A stretch of DNA of 62,546 nucleotides from a virus: positions 1 through 62,546 of the IMG/VR virus record IMGVR_UViG_3300010158_000072. One strand, 5' to 3'. Below are positions 6,268 through 14,685 of the stretch, piece by piece. The notes beneath the pieces were generated by a model, which was not told the DNA's origin, did no database searches, and saw nothing but the letters and a program-made list of their open reading frames with translations. The position numbers and the translations under genes are program-made. Each line of letters begins with the position of its first letter. Within the stretch, counting starts at the first letter, position 1.

Positions 6268-8389
6268 ATTGATGATTTTCCATCTTCTGTTTACCAAAAA
6301 ATCTATTCAAGAATGGATTAGTTGCTGAGAGAGGTATGTTTGGTGTGACATTAGTATCACCACCTGCGCTCTTATTCATCACATTATAATCATTCATATT
6401 TGTCTGTAAGATTTGACCTAACTTACCTTTATAACCAGCCGACTCGTCTCCCTCTGGTTCAATCTTAGTTGGTGCTGTTGCAGCAGGTTTTGCTGATGGT
6501 GTACCAAAACCTAAAGAATCTAAAGCTTTCATTATAGAGTCACCTAAACCAGGCGCGCCTGGTTGATCTGCTGGTGTTCCTTGCATTCCTCTAATAGTTT
6601 TACCCATAGCATCGTGACCAGTTTCTGGTTCAATCTTACCAGCATCTATATCAACACGTTTTTGTTCCAGTGGTTTGGTAGCAGCAGAATTAGCTCTATC
6701 TTTATCATCTATACCTTGCATGTTTAACATCGCATCACGCGCAGCATTAGAATCTACGGTGGATGTTATACCTTTTGCATGTGTTGCACCCATAGCATCT
6801 TCATCTTCTTTTTTATATTTTGCTTCCATCATATTGGATGCATTCTGCATATTTGCACCACGAACATCGGCTGCATTCATACCAGTTTCACCACTACCAA
6901 GATTACCCAGCTTCTCAGCGTCTAGTGCCTGCTGTAGAATATCTCCATTTTTGCCTTCATACCCAACATTTGGATCACTATGAAGACCACCACCTCGCCC
7001 TAACATGCGAGGATCAGTATGGTCGCCACCACCACGACCAATAGCGCCGGTTGTTTCACCTGTAGTGTGACCACCACCACGTCCGAACGTAGCCGGATTT
7101 GTCGCGTCTTGAATAGATTTAGCAGCGGCTTTCTTTGCTTCTACTGGTGCACCAGGTGCAGCCGCAATAGCTTTTAAACCAGCAAGTTCTTTTTGTCTCT
7201 GTTGATCCGCAGCAAAGAACATCGCAGTAGCACCAGAATCTCCGTTTCTTTCCATGTCCTGTTGTTGTTGAAACATAGCTTTAGATTTAGCGTGTGGATC
7301 AGGCGGTGCCATTATAGGTGCACCTGTAGTTGCAGCAGGCGCAGTTTCCGCAGGTCTTCTCATTGGTTGTGGTGCAGCCGCCGATTGTCTAGCAGCACCA
7401 AATGCACCGGTCTCACCACCTATTGACATATCTGTTGGCGCAGCTGGCGCTGCTGGAGTTGACGCAGCTGCCTTTGATGGATCGTTAGCATCGCTACCTG
7501 GTGTCTTATATAAATCTTCCGCACTAGCTTCGCGTGTACTAGACCCTGTCGTTCCAGCAGCACTAGTAGAAGCAGCGGCAGGACCCGCACCACCTTCAGG
7601 TGCACCAGATCCACTTTTTGCTTTCGAACCAGCAGCCTCAGCAAATGCACCAGTTTCACCAGACATTGACATATCGGTTAATTGTGCTCCCTGTGGTGCA
7701 CCTATTGGTGGTTGAGCTTTATTATATGATGCCATTGCGCCATCAATTTCAGATTGATCTGGTTTTTCATTTTTAAATTGCTTCCATAATTTATACAATT
7801 CAATAGCATCACCGATTGATAATGCAAGACCAATCGCAACGCCAATCCACCCAATACCCGTAGCAGCAAGAATTGCCATTGTTGCTAACTTTTTACCGAT
7901 TTTACCGAGTAATAGTGGCGCAGCAATTTTTAAAAATGAAATGAATGCGTCCCATGTGGAATCGCCACTCGAAGGAATAGCGTCCGCTGCCGCAGCTGGT
8001 GCCGCAGCACCTAATGCAGCACCACTGATAGTAGCACCAGCACCACCGGTAAGCGATGGTGCTATAGCAGCTAGACTTCTGGTAAACTCTGTACGAGACG
8101 CAGCCAGTTCTTTATTCAATGTTCTAAAACGGTCTGTCATATCTCTGTCAACCTTAGCAACAGTCTTTAGAACGCTTGCGATGCTTTTCATAATCTCGTT
8201 GGATACTTTTTGCAATTGCGTTAGTTGAATATTCAAACGCGACATAGAGTCCGCAAGGTCTCCCATTGAACTCTTGTTAGTCAATAGCGACGATGATGCT
8301 TTCTGCATATTACTATCAGCAGACTTGGTACTAAATGTTATTGCTGGTCTTTCAAATGGTGTACCAGTTACGAGTTTTGAAATAGCCAT
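6266..8389 (-). CDS. Long low-complexity tail protein with hydrophobic segment (tape-measure-like), 707 aa
   Basis: Residues 43-108 are a heptad-like helix (ADSMSRLNIQLTQLQKVSNE...). Residues 148-198 are strongly hydrophobic (KIAAPLLLGKIG, AATGIGWIGVAIGLALSIG). The rest is Ala/Gly/Pro-rich with internal repeats: DMSMSGETGAF and DMSIGGETGAF, three GRGGG blocks, and GYEGKNGDILQQ versus GYKGKLGQILQT. It is the last gene of the minus-strand tail operon and starts by 1-nt TAATG overlap with the 794-aa gene. Helical N-terminus, membrane-like segment and position after the gp26-type gene suggest a tail-lumen or tape-measure component. No catalytic domain is seen. The function is inferred from context only. 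Confidence 0.75.
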   Translation of the reverse strand: MAISKLVTGTPFERPAITFSTKSADSNMQKASSSLLTNKSSMGDLADSMSRLNIQLTQLQKVSNEIMKSIASVLKTVAKVDRDMTDRFRTLNKELAASRTEFTRSLAAIAPSLTGGAGATISGAALGAAAPAAAADAIPSSGDSTWDAFISFLKIAAPLLLGKIGKKLATMAILAATGIGWIGVAIGLALSIGDAIELYKLWKQFKNEKPDQSEIDGAMASYNKAQPPIGAPQGAQLTDMSMSGETGAFAEAAGSKAKSGSGAPEGGAGPAAASTSAAGTTGSSTREASAEDLYKTPGSDANDPSKAAASTPAAPAAPTDMSIGGETGAFGAARQSAAAPQPMRRPAETAPAATTGAPIMAPPDPHAKSKAMFQQQQDMERNGDSGATAMFFAADQQRQKELAGLKAIAAAPGAPVEAKKAAAKSIQDATNPATFGRGGGHTTGETTGAIGRGGGDHTDPRMLGRGGGLHSDPNVGYEGKNGDILQQALDAEKLGNLGSGETGMNAADVRGANMQNASNMMEAKYKKEDEDAMGATHAKGITSTVDSNAARDAMLNMQGIDDKDRANSAATKPLEQKRVDIDAGKIEPETGHDAMGKTIRGMQGTPADQPGAPGLGDSIMKALDSLGFGTPSAKPAATAPTKIEPEGDESAGYKGKLGQILQTNMNDYNVMNKSAGGDTNVTPNIPLSATNPFLNRFFGKQKMENHQ

Positions 8390-10773
8390 TAAAATAACCT
8401 TCTAAGAGCAGAACCAATTTGTGCGCCAATCATAAATGGTGACAGCATTGCTTCTGGGCGATATGTTGGTCCTGCCATCTGTTGAAATATATTAGTTCTA
8501 ATATCATTTGTGACGGTTCTATTGATAATGTTTGTATCAACTGGTGGACACGCACACGCACGATTCACAGCATAATCTTGTGATGCCGCACCAAATCCTC
8601 CACCTGCACCACCACCAGGCGCACCTGCGGGACCACCAGGGACTGAAGATGTACCAGAACGATCTATGGAAGCAGAACCACCTTCACCAGCACCCATAGA
8701 AAAGTGCATAGCATCTTTTGATGAACGCCAGTTGCCACCCCAACCTAACCCATACTTGGCAGCTATCGCACCAACATTAGGTGGCATATCTGTTTGTAAT
8801 CTACCATCTTTCAAATGCGGATTAGCTGATGGATTAATGTCAATCGCGGCACCTAACGAATGATAACTCTTCGTATTTGTTCCTGCAATATTACGATTAG
8901 CATATCCACCAATACTCTTAATCTTGTATCCACTTTTTTCTAGCTCATCAACAAACCCTTTGAAATTGCTTGCATACTGAGCGGCAACTGTATATTCTAT
9001 ACCACCTGGAGTTTTTAGCTTAACCATTCCAGGAATAGTAGACGCACCATTTCCTAAACTCGCAAGTGAAGTCTGCACTTGTTGCTGAGATGGTGCACCT
9101 GTTGTATCTAATGGCCGAACAGTACCAACCTGCTGAATAGGTGCAACACTAAATTTCTGATTAAATGCTGCTACTTTTCCTTCTAGCTCTTTTTTCTTTG
9201 CCTCATTAGCTTCACCGAGTCTAGCACCAGGACCTTTTCTTGCTGCAAGATCGTTTATGTTTTTTAACATCGTTACATTGGCTTGATGCGTTGCAGCCTC
9301 TTCTGGTGTTGCAGAAGGCCTACGTTCTGGTGCACCTGTAGTCGCGGCTGCTGGTGTTGATGCGGTAGTTGGACCACCAGATGGTGCAGCTGGTGTTGTT
9401 TGTTGAGCAGCAGCAGTTTGAGTGCCATTTTTAGGAACTTTAGGGTCGATGCCCATACCACGAATTGTATTGGATGTGCTTGTTACATACGACATCCAAT
9501 CATTATTATAACCTTGTGCATATCTAGGCGTTTTTCCATAATTTTGAAGCATCATCAATGCTTCTTCAGCAGTCTTTGCATCTGCATATTTTGGTGCCCA
9601 TTTTTTAACACGAAATGCAACAGCTTCATCAATAGATTCAAAACTTCTAAAAAATTTACTACCGCCACCAGGGTCTCTTGGCGTAGCTATTCTTACCCCC
9701 GGTTCTCTACCCTCTACTCCGGTTTGACCAAACGGGTTATTTTTACCCGTCATATGTTTACCCCAACCAGATTCAATAGCCCATTGTGCAGCTACAACTT
9801 CTGGAAATGGATCTCCAGCTTTTTTAGCAGATTCCATAATTTGATTAAAACCAGCTTTACCCGTTGGTCTATCCCCTGCTTCTCCCGCACTAGCACCAGA
9901 AGAACCTAAAGGAACCGGTGCTGCTTGTGGCCCTGACCCACCACCAGGTGCACCGCTTGGACTCGTTGCAATCAAAGCAGCGCCGCCAGCAATTGCTGCG
10001 CCTGCTACCGCAAGACCTATACCTACTCTCGTATTTTTAGCAGATCGAGATTGCTGCATTCTCTGCGCTCGCGCAAGAACTGCGGTGCTTCGCGAAGCTT
10101 TGAGTGATTTACGCCCAGCACCTTTACGCCCTGGTTTAGGCGCTACAGAACCACCAGCTTGTGTTGGTGCTTTTGCACCAGTTAGCGTCTCAATGACTTT
10201 ATCTTGAAACTCTTGGTTATTTTGAATCATGGTACGGATGACAGTTTCATTTTGCTCTGTCATCTTTTGAACAACGCCACTCATCTGTTCAAATAGTTTT
10301 GGATATGACTCCATTATCTTCTGATTGGTGGTAATCAGATTGGTAGCGATAGATACGTTTCGATTGAATTGCTTGATGACCTTACTAGGTACACCTGTTG
10401 CTTTAGTTGCGGCCTTTATGCCTGGTGCTTTTGGCATTGCAGCAGCAATTGCTTCACGTTTTTCTTGCGGTGGAAAATATGCAGCAATCTTATCTGGCGC
10501 TGGTTTGCCTTGATCGTCAAGGATAGAACCATCTGGTGCATAGTAGTATTTGGTATTCTTTAATACGCCAGCAATTTGAGCGTTATTCTTCTTTCGCTTT
10601 TTAGGTGCTGCTATCACAACAGCAGCTTCTTCAACTGGAGCAGGCGCAGCAAACATCGCGGAAATTCGCGCAGACGCGGGAATGCCGTTCTCGTCCACAA
10701 CCGTACCATCACTCTTGTAATAGTAATCGGTGTTTCCTAAACTGCCTGCTACTGGTCCTGGCTTTTTAGCCAT
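8389..10773 (-). CDS. Tail-associated peptidoglycan hydrolase: glucosaminidase plus M15 peptidase (tape-measure candidate)
   Basis: The 794-aa protein has several modules. Residues 10-42 and 68-100 are two copies of a short repeat (NTDYYYKSDGTVVDENG / NTKYYYAPDGSILDDQG). Residues about 128-198 form a long helix. Residues 248-270 are a hydrophobic Ala/Gly segment. Residues about 308-440 are a GH73/FlgJ-like glucosaminidase with the catalytic-type Glu334 in AIESGWGKH. Residues about 585-695 are an M15 (VanY-type) peptidase with SYHSLGAAIDIN and DAMHF, giving zinc ligands H638, D645 and H690 and acid/base D687. It could cut both glycan and peptide bonds of the cell wall during DNA injection. In T4 the gp5 lysozyme does this job, and the gp5 homologues here lack lysozyme. 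It sits directly after the gp26-type gene and its putative frameshift extension. Confidence 0.85.
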   Translation of the reverse strand: MAKKPGPVAGSLGNTDYYYKSDGTVVDENGIPASARISAMFAAPAPVEEAAVVIAAPKKRKKNNAQIAGVLKNTKYYYAPDGSILDDQGKPAPDKIAAYFPPQEKREAIAAAMPKAPGIKAATKATGVPSKVIKQFNRNVSIATNLITTNQKIMESYPKLFEQMSGVVQKMTEQNETVIRTMIQNNQEFQDKVIETLTGAKAPTQAGGSVAPKPGRKGAGRKSLKASRSTAVLARAQRMQQSRSAKNTRVGIGLAVAGAAIAGGAALIATSPSGAPGGGSGPQAAPVPLGSSGASAGEAGDRPTGKAGFNQIMESAKKAGDPFPEVVAAQWAIESGWGKHMTGKNNPFGQTGVEGREPGVRIATPRDPGGGSKFFRSFESIDEAVAFRVKKWAPKYADAKTAEEALMMLQNYGKTPRYAQGYNNDWMSYVTSTSNTIRGMGIDPKVPKNGTQTAAAQQTTPAAPSGGPTTASTPAAATTGAPERRPSATPEEAATHQANVTMLKNINDLAARKGPGARLGEANEAKKKELEGKVAAFNQKFSVAPIQQVGTVRPLDTTGAPSQQQVQTSLASLGNGASTIPGMVKLKTPGGIEYTVAAQYASNFKGFVDELEKSGYKIKSIGGYANRNIAGTNTKSYHSLGAAIDINPSANPHLKDGRLQTDMPPNVGAIAAKYGLGWGGNWRSSKDAMHFSMGAGEGGSASIDRSGTSSVPGGPAGAPGGGAGGGFGAASQDYAVNRACACPPVDTNIINRTVTNDIRTNIFQQMAGPTYRPEAMLSPFMIGAQIGSALRRLF

Positions 10774-10776
10774 TTG

Positions 10777-10953
10777 TTATCCTCGTTCGCGTTCTTCTTT
10801 TAGTTTCTCAAGGTATTCTAGTAGCATCTTAACGTAAATATCCCTCTCCCAGGGTATCATTCCTTCAATGTCACTCAGAGAATATTTGTGGTGTTGCATA
10901 AGCGAAAAATTGGTTTGATAGTAGTTTGCTAATGTGTTATGAGAGAGGACCAT
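10777..10953 (-). CDS. 58-aa frame downstream of the gp26-type gene; possible -1 frameshift extension
   Basis: The ATG (10951-10953) overlaps the previous stop by one base (TAATG). The product (MVLSHNTLANYYQTNFSL, HHKYSLSDIEGMIPWERDIY, then a charged helix) resembles small proteins next to the baseplate hub genes of T4-like phages. The pattern IPWERDIYVKMLLEYL is typical of tail-assembly chaperone extensions. Its frame is -1 relative to the upstream gene, which ends in an eight-T run. It may therefore also be made as a fusion by ribosomal frameshifting. It ends 4 nt before the 794-aa gene. Confidence 0.75.
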   Translation of the reverse strand: MVLSHNTLANYYQTNFSLMQHHKYSLSDIEGMIPWERDIYVKMLLEYLEKLKEERERG

Positions 10954-11660
10954 TAAAAAAAATCAGACAGGCCCTCCAACGTCACGGTATCTTCTTGCCC
11001 ACAGCCACGGCACTTATAACTAAACGAATGCTTTAGCTTTGGAATCGTTTGAATGAACTGCATTACCTTAGCAAACTGGACGCTATTGAGGCCTTCAATA
11101 AACTGAATTGAATCAGCCAAATTATCCGGTTCGTAAACTTCTTCCGAGTCATATACCGACATAATACATTTAGCCAGCATCTCAATTTCATCGTCGCCTT
11201 GTGTAATTTGTTTAATATCACTGATGGTAGGATATCTCATTTCCATACCAAGAACACCATCAAGATCAATTCTGCTTGAGTGGCTATCACTTTTTTGGAC
11301 CTTCACTTCTTCAAGATTGATATCAACTGGTGTAACAGCTTCACATGCAATGCCAGCGTAATTTACACCGCCAGTGTGGCGATATTCCATCTTGACAATT
11401 TCACCAATCGACTTCGCTCTAATATTGAGAAAGATATATTCAAGGTCAAAATATGGTAGCTTATCCACATTGATATCGCTCGTCACACAGGCTGCGATAA
11501 CATCTTTCACAGCGTCAATCATAGAATTTTGGTCTTCAGCAGATGCAGCCATAAGCAACATCTTTTCCTCTTTCACAACAAACGGTCTAAAATTAATTCT
11601 CTGCCCATTTGATGGTAGTTCTAATCCAAATTTTGGTGTAGCCAATTTTGGTAGTGCCAT
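10953..11660 (-). CDS. gp26: Baseplate hub/assembly protein, gp26-type (T4_baseplate family)
   Basis: The 235-aa product matches the T4 baseplate protein family. It has INFRPFVVKEEKMLLMAAS, a central KLPYFDLEYIFLNIRAKSIGEIV, and a C-terminal YKCRGCGQ (C-x2-C). In T4, gp26 and gp51 help build the baseplate hub around the gp29 tape measure. Here the gene precedes a short -1-frame ORF and two long tail proteins. That is the place where other tailed phages encode the tail-assembly chaperone pair. gp26 and gp51 cannot be told apart with certainty. Confidence 0.82.
   Translation of the reverse strand: MALPKLATPKFGLELPSNGQRINFRPFVVKEEKMLLMAASAEDQNSMIDAVKDVIAACVTSDINVDKLPYFDLEYIFLNIRAKSIGEIVKMEYRHTGGVNYAGIACEAVTPVDINLEEVKVQKSDSHSSRIDLDGVLGMEMRYPTISDIKQITQGDDEIEMLAKCIMSVYDSEEVYEPDNLADSIQFIEGLNSVQFAKVMQFIQTIPKLKHSFSYKCRGCGQEDTVTLEGLSDFF
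10955..10962 (-). other. Candidate -1 ribosomal frameshift slippery site (T8)
   Basis: On the minus strand the gp26-type gene ends GAT TTT TTT TAA. The eight T include the canonical slippery heptamer T TTT TTT directly before the stop. A -1 slip would read TTA ATG GTC and continue into the 58-aa frame. No downstream pseudoknot was checked. Confidence 0.5.
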
Positions 11661-11680
11661 AATTTACCTCACTTATGATA

Positions 11681-12412
11681 TTAAAAAAATCCATATGCAG
11701 AACGCGCATCTTGATTGAATGCATTATTATTTTTAAATGATCTATTAGCTTCAATAGATGTGCGATATCTCATTTCAACTTGAAGCTTTGCATATCCTTC
11801 ATCACCCCATGACATAGCAATATCATTTACAGTGCTTGGGTAAGCTTCTAGAAATCTAATTTGATTTTGAATGACAGCGTCCGGTTGATCTTGCATTGTA
11901 AGCGCAGGATTACCTAATCCAGTCCCAGGTGTTTGATTGAGTGCTGGGCTACCTGCTACCCTAGGGCTCTGTGTTGGAAATTGTTGAGGTGTTGGTTGTG
12001 AATATTGCCAAATTTCAAATTCTCCAATACCATCATCATAATATTTTGAATCAAACATACCTGGTACAATAGCTGTATTATAATTGGTACGATTATGCCC
12101 AACAAAATAATCTTGCCACTTCATAAATGCTTCGCGCTCGCGCATGTCACGCGAGAGAATAACTGTGAAAGTAACTGGTTGGTGTGTAAAACGATATGGC
12201 ATTGCGCGAACAGGACCATGATACTGTTGATCCAGAGTTGTCAATGTACGCCCCGGTAAATTAACTGCTTCGATACGAAAGCGCATACCTTGATCTAAAC
12301 CAGGTAAACCGCGTCCACCTGGACCTCGTGTTATAACAGCTTCAAAGTGTGAAGGTGCTGCGATACCTGTTCTAGATATTTCCGAGTTGAAATCTGCTAT
12401 ATTGAATGGCAT
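11681..12412 (-). CDS. Tail-tube-fold baseplate protein (gp54-like tube initiator)
   Basis: The 243-aa protein begins MPFNIADFNSEISRTGIAAP, much like the tail tube protein encoded at 52126 (MPFNVNTFASLG). It carries tube-like stretches: MRFRIEAVNLPGRT, PVTFTVILSRDMREREAFMKWQDYF, GEFEIWQYS and IAMSWGDEGYAKLQVEMRYR. A Pro/Gln-rich insertion lies at about residues 140-175. Family knowledge places such proteins at the tube-baseplate junction (T4 gp54/gp48), and gp48 is separately encoded at 13513. A gp54-like initiator is therefore the best guess. Confidence 0.7.
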   Translation of the reverse strand: MPFNIADFNSEISRTGIAAPSHFEAVITRGPGGRGLPGLDQGMRFRIEAVNLPGRTLTTLDQQYHGPVRAMPYRFTHQPVTFTVILSRDMREREAFMKWQDYFVGHNRTNYNTAIVPGMFDSKYYDDGIGEFEIWQYSQPTPQQFPTQSPRVAGSPALNQTPGTGLGNPALTMQDQPDAVIQNQIRFLEAYPSTVNDIAMSWGDEGYAKLQVEMRYRTSIEANRSFKNNNAFNQDARSAYGFF

Positions 12413-12414
12413 GG

Positions 12415-13017
12415 TTAAATCCTATTGCGACTGTCTTTGTAGACAACATTTTTACTTGCTCCGACAAATCTATCAAGCGGAAGAAACAAAGCCATATCCC
12501 ACTCTGTAGGTTCAATATAGAAAAATTTAGATTGCACATGCGAGATCAAGTAACGCTTGACACATGGCTTAAAGAAACGATAGCGCGATGCTTGGCTAAG
12601 GATGTCATAAGATATCTTTAGCTTTGTCTTATCGTCAAATGTTTTTGAAGATGCTACATTGTACAGCGCATCCATCAGTTTAGCTCGCAGAACCGGTGGT
12701 AGATAGTGAAGATTCAAACCAAGAAACGAACCACCAGATGATGCAGTACCACCAGTCTTGCCACCAGTGCCAATAGGAATCACAAGTGGATACCTATCAT
12801 AATACGGTAGTTTGTTTTTAGTCTTTGGATCGTAGCGGAACAGATACATGCGACCGATCAAAGGTATGTTTGTTAATCTGTTTGCTTGACTGCGAAGCAT
12901 CAAAGCTGGATTGGCATTGACAGCCTGTGCTTGCTTACGGAACCATGCACGAGAGTCGCGCTTAACGCCAGCACTCTCAGCTTTATGGATCAAACTATCG
13001 AAGATGTATGCGACCAT
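12415..13017 (-). CDS. Conserved T4-like phage protein, 200 aa, probably virion or DNA-end related
   Basis: The middle of the protein has the strongly patterned stretch MYLFRYDPKTKNKLPYYDRY, then GLNLHYLPPVLRAKLMDAL. The end has CVKRYLISHVQSKFFYIEP and EWDMALFLPLDRF. I recognise this as a conserved T4-like phage family but cannot give its function. Its place beside gp4 recalls T4 genes 2 and 4, which are neighbours, so a gp2-like DNA end-protector role is possible but unproven. It overlaps the end of gp4 by one base (TAATG). Confidence 0.7.
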   Translation of the reverse strand: MVAYIFDSLIHKAESAGVKRDSRAWFRKQAQAVNANPALMLRSQANRLTNIPLIGRMYLFRYDPKTKNKLPYYDRYPLVIPIGTGGKTGGTASSGGSFLGLNLHYLPPVLRAKLMDALYNVASSKTFDDKTKLKISYDILSQASRYRFFKPCVKRYLISHVQSKFFYIEPTEWDMALFLPLDRFVGASKNVVYKDSRNRI

Positions 13018-13463
13018 TAAAGACCGAGTTCCTTTTCTGTAAGCACTACGAATTGCCAGTTGCGGTCAGCACAATATTCCTTTGCAGCTTCCCATTTGCT
13101 ACTATTTATGCCCCAAGTCATCACTTCTTTCAAGTATTTCTTACTTGGCTTTGATGCGCTTTTCTTGATAGTAGGCGGCACAGATTGAGCTTTTGGTTTT
13201 ACCTCTAGCATCTTCACGCTAACTTTTCCATCTCTATCGCGCATCTTCACAACAAAGTCTGGAAAGTATCGGTGCCATTTGCCATCTATTGGAGACTTGT
13301 ATGGAATCGCAAGCTCTTCTGATGCCCACTGAATAATATTAGGATTACTATCAAGATAACCCATCACGCGCAATTCCCACGATGATCGGTAAACAATCTT
13401 AGTAGGATCACCTTTATATTTCTGAGGGTTCTTTGGCGTAAAACGCCCACTGTAAGCTTTCAT
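13017..13463 (-). CDS. gp4: Head completion protein gp4 (nuclease fold)
   Basis: The 148-aa product matches gp4 (also called gp50/gp65) of T4 in length (150) and pattern. Visible blocks are YSGRFTPKNPQKYKGDPTKIVYRSSWE, NIIQWASEELAIPY, YFPDFVVKM, KMLEVKPKAQS, YLKEVMTWGINSSKWEAAKEYC and FVVLTEKEL. The E (RSSWE), D (FPDF) and ExK (LEVKP) residues form a PD-(D/E)xK-type nuclease core. It works at head completion after packaging. It is the first gene of the minus-strand operon and is divergent from gp48. Confidence 0.92.
   Translation of the reverse strand: MKAYSGRFTPKNPQKYKGDPTKIVYRSSWELRVMGYLDSNPNIIQWASEELAIPYKSPIDGKWHRYFPDFVVKMRDRDGKVSVKMLEVKPKAQSVPPTIKKSASKPSKKYLKEVMTWGINSSKWEAAKEYCADRNWQFVVLTEKELGL
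13103..13110 (-). promoter_or_regulatory. Possible intragenic late promoter (CATAAATAG, minus strand)
   Basis: The minus strand reads CATAAATA followed by G, the commonest form of the motif in this window. It lies inside gp4, about 86 nt upstream of the 200-aa gene start. It could drive the minus-strand tail operon. The motif could also occur here by chance. Confidence 0.4.
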
Positions 13464-13480
13464 GCACTCTATGTATTGCG

Positions 13481-13488
13481 TATAAATA
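13481..13488 (+). promoter_or_regulatory. Late promoter (TATAAATA) for the baseplate operon
   Basis: TATAAATAG lies in the 49-bp gap between divergent gp4 and gp48, 25 nt upstream of the gp48 ATG. An AGGAG ribosome site is at 13498-13502. It matches the T4 late consensus exactly. Confidence 0.85.
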
Positions 13489-13512
13489 GACTCAGTTAGG
13501 AGATAACAAAAT

Positions 13513-14670
13513 ATGCCACCAGACGATAACGCATCAGGAGTTGCTATAGCAAGAGCGCAAGCAGGTGCACCACCGGTTCAAGCAGCCGCCCGCGCACCTG
13601 GGCTTACTTCTATAAATCAATCAATGCTTGGTAGCACTGGTGGTGATCCTTTTAAAGGCGACATCAACACGTTTCCTAGAGACCTAACCATGAATAATAA
13701 TTGGGTCGAGTTTGTTGCTAAGCCTACAAAAGGTGCAGCCGAAGATTTTATCGGTGGTTTTCTTGGTGGCATATCATCTGTCGTTGGAACTGGTGGAACA
13801 ATTCGTCTTCCATTACCAGCTAACCTTTCAACCGATTACAACCCATCATATACCACACCAGATTTGAGTTTAGGCGTAGGCTCAGCACTCAAAGCTTTTG
13901 ACCGTGGAATTTATAACAACCAAGATATCCCAGGGCAAGCAGCAACTGGTGCATCATTAGCTGGAGCAGGAATATCAGCTGGTGCAGCACTAGCTGCAAA
14001 AACTGGTGCAGGAGCTGGATTAACTGCTGCTGGTGCAGCATTAGGTGTAGGCGGGAATGAACTAGCCGCTGCACTCAAAGTTTTTGGTGGCGTCGCACAA
14101 AATCCACACAAGATCGTACTATTTACTGGCGTTGATTTTCGTGACCATACGTTTAGTTGGAAACTATCTCCACGCAATCGAGAAGAGTCGGATAGTATTC
14201 GCCGAATAATTGAAATGTTTGTTTACTACTCGCACCCTGAATTTGTTGCTGGTGGTTTATTCTTCAAGTATCCAGAATTTTTTGAAATTAAATTTGCCAG
14301 AGACTCGTACCTGTTTAGATTGAGACCATCCGTATGCACAGACATTAAGGTTGATTACCATTCGCAAGGCTATGCTGCGTATATCCGCGATGCTGATGGT
14401 AGTGGTGAACCTGCACCAGCTGAAGTTTCGTTATCATTGACATTTAAAGAGACTGAAGTTATTTCTAAGCAATACTTAAATCCGTCACCAGTGGCTCCAG
14501 CGGCTGTAAGAGAACCGCCATATGTAAATCCGCAGCCAAGAGGCACAATGGCTCGTCCAGATGCTGGTGGTAATGCTGTTGACCGCGCACAACCACCAGT
14601 GCCTTTAGATCAACAACCTCGTATACGAGTTCCAACTACAGGCAGTAATCCAGTTTTGCCAAACTTTTAA
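13513..14670 (+). CDS. gp48: Baseplate tail-tube cap gp48
   Basis: This 385-aa protein has a low-complexity N-terminus and a hydrophobic Ala/Gly stretch at about residues 135-190. Its core is typical of gp48: NPHKIVLFTGVDFRDHTFSWKL, PRNREESDSIRRIIEMF, YYSHPEF, a RLRP strand and the C-terminal beta part SLSLTFKETEVI. gp48 caps the baseplate centre and starts tube polymerisation with gp54. The C-terminal ~60 residues are Pro-rich. The gene has its own late promoter and begins the long plus-strand baseplate operon. Confidence 0.88.
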   Translation: MPPDDNASGVAIARAQAGAPPVQAAARAPGLTSINQSMLGSTGGDPFKGDINTFPRDLTMNNNWVEFVAKPTKGAAEDFIGGFLGGISSVVGTGGTIRLPLPANLSTDYNPSYTTPDLSLGVGSALKAFDRGIYNNQDIPGQAATGASLAGAGISAGAALAAKTGAGAGLTAAGAALGVGGNELAAALKVFGGVAQNPHKIVLFTGVDFRDHTFSWKLSPRNREESDSIRRIIEMFVYYSHPEFVAGGLFFKYPEFFEIKFARDSYLFRLRPSVCTDIKVDYHSQGYAAYIRDADGSGEPAPAEVSLSLTFKETEVISKQYLNPSPVAPAAVREPPYVNPQPRGTMARPDAGGNAVDRAQPPVPLDQQPRIRVPTTGSNPVLPNF

Positions 14671-14685
14671 TAATAGAAAGTAGCA

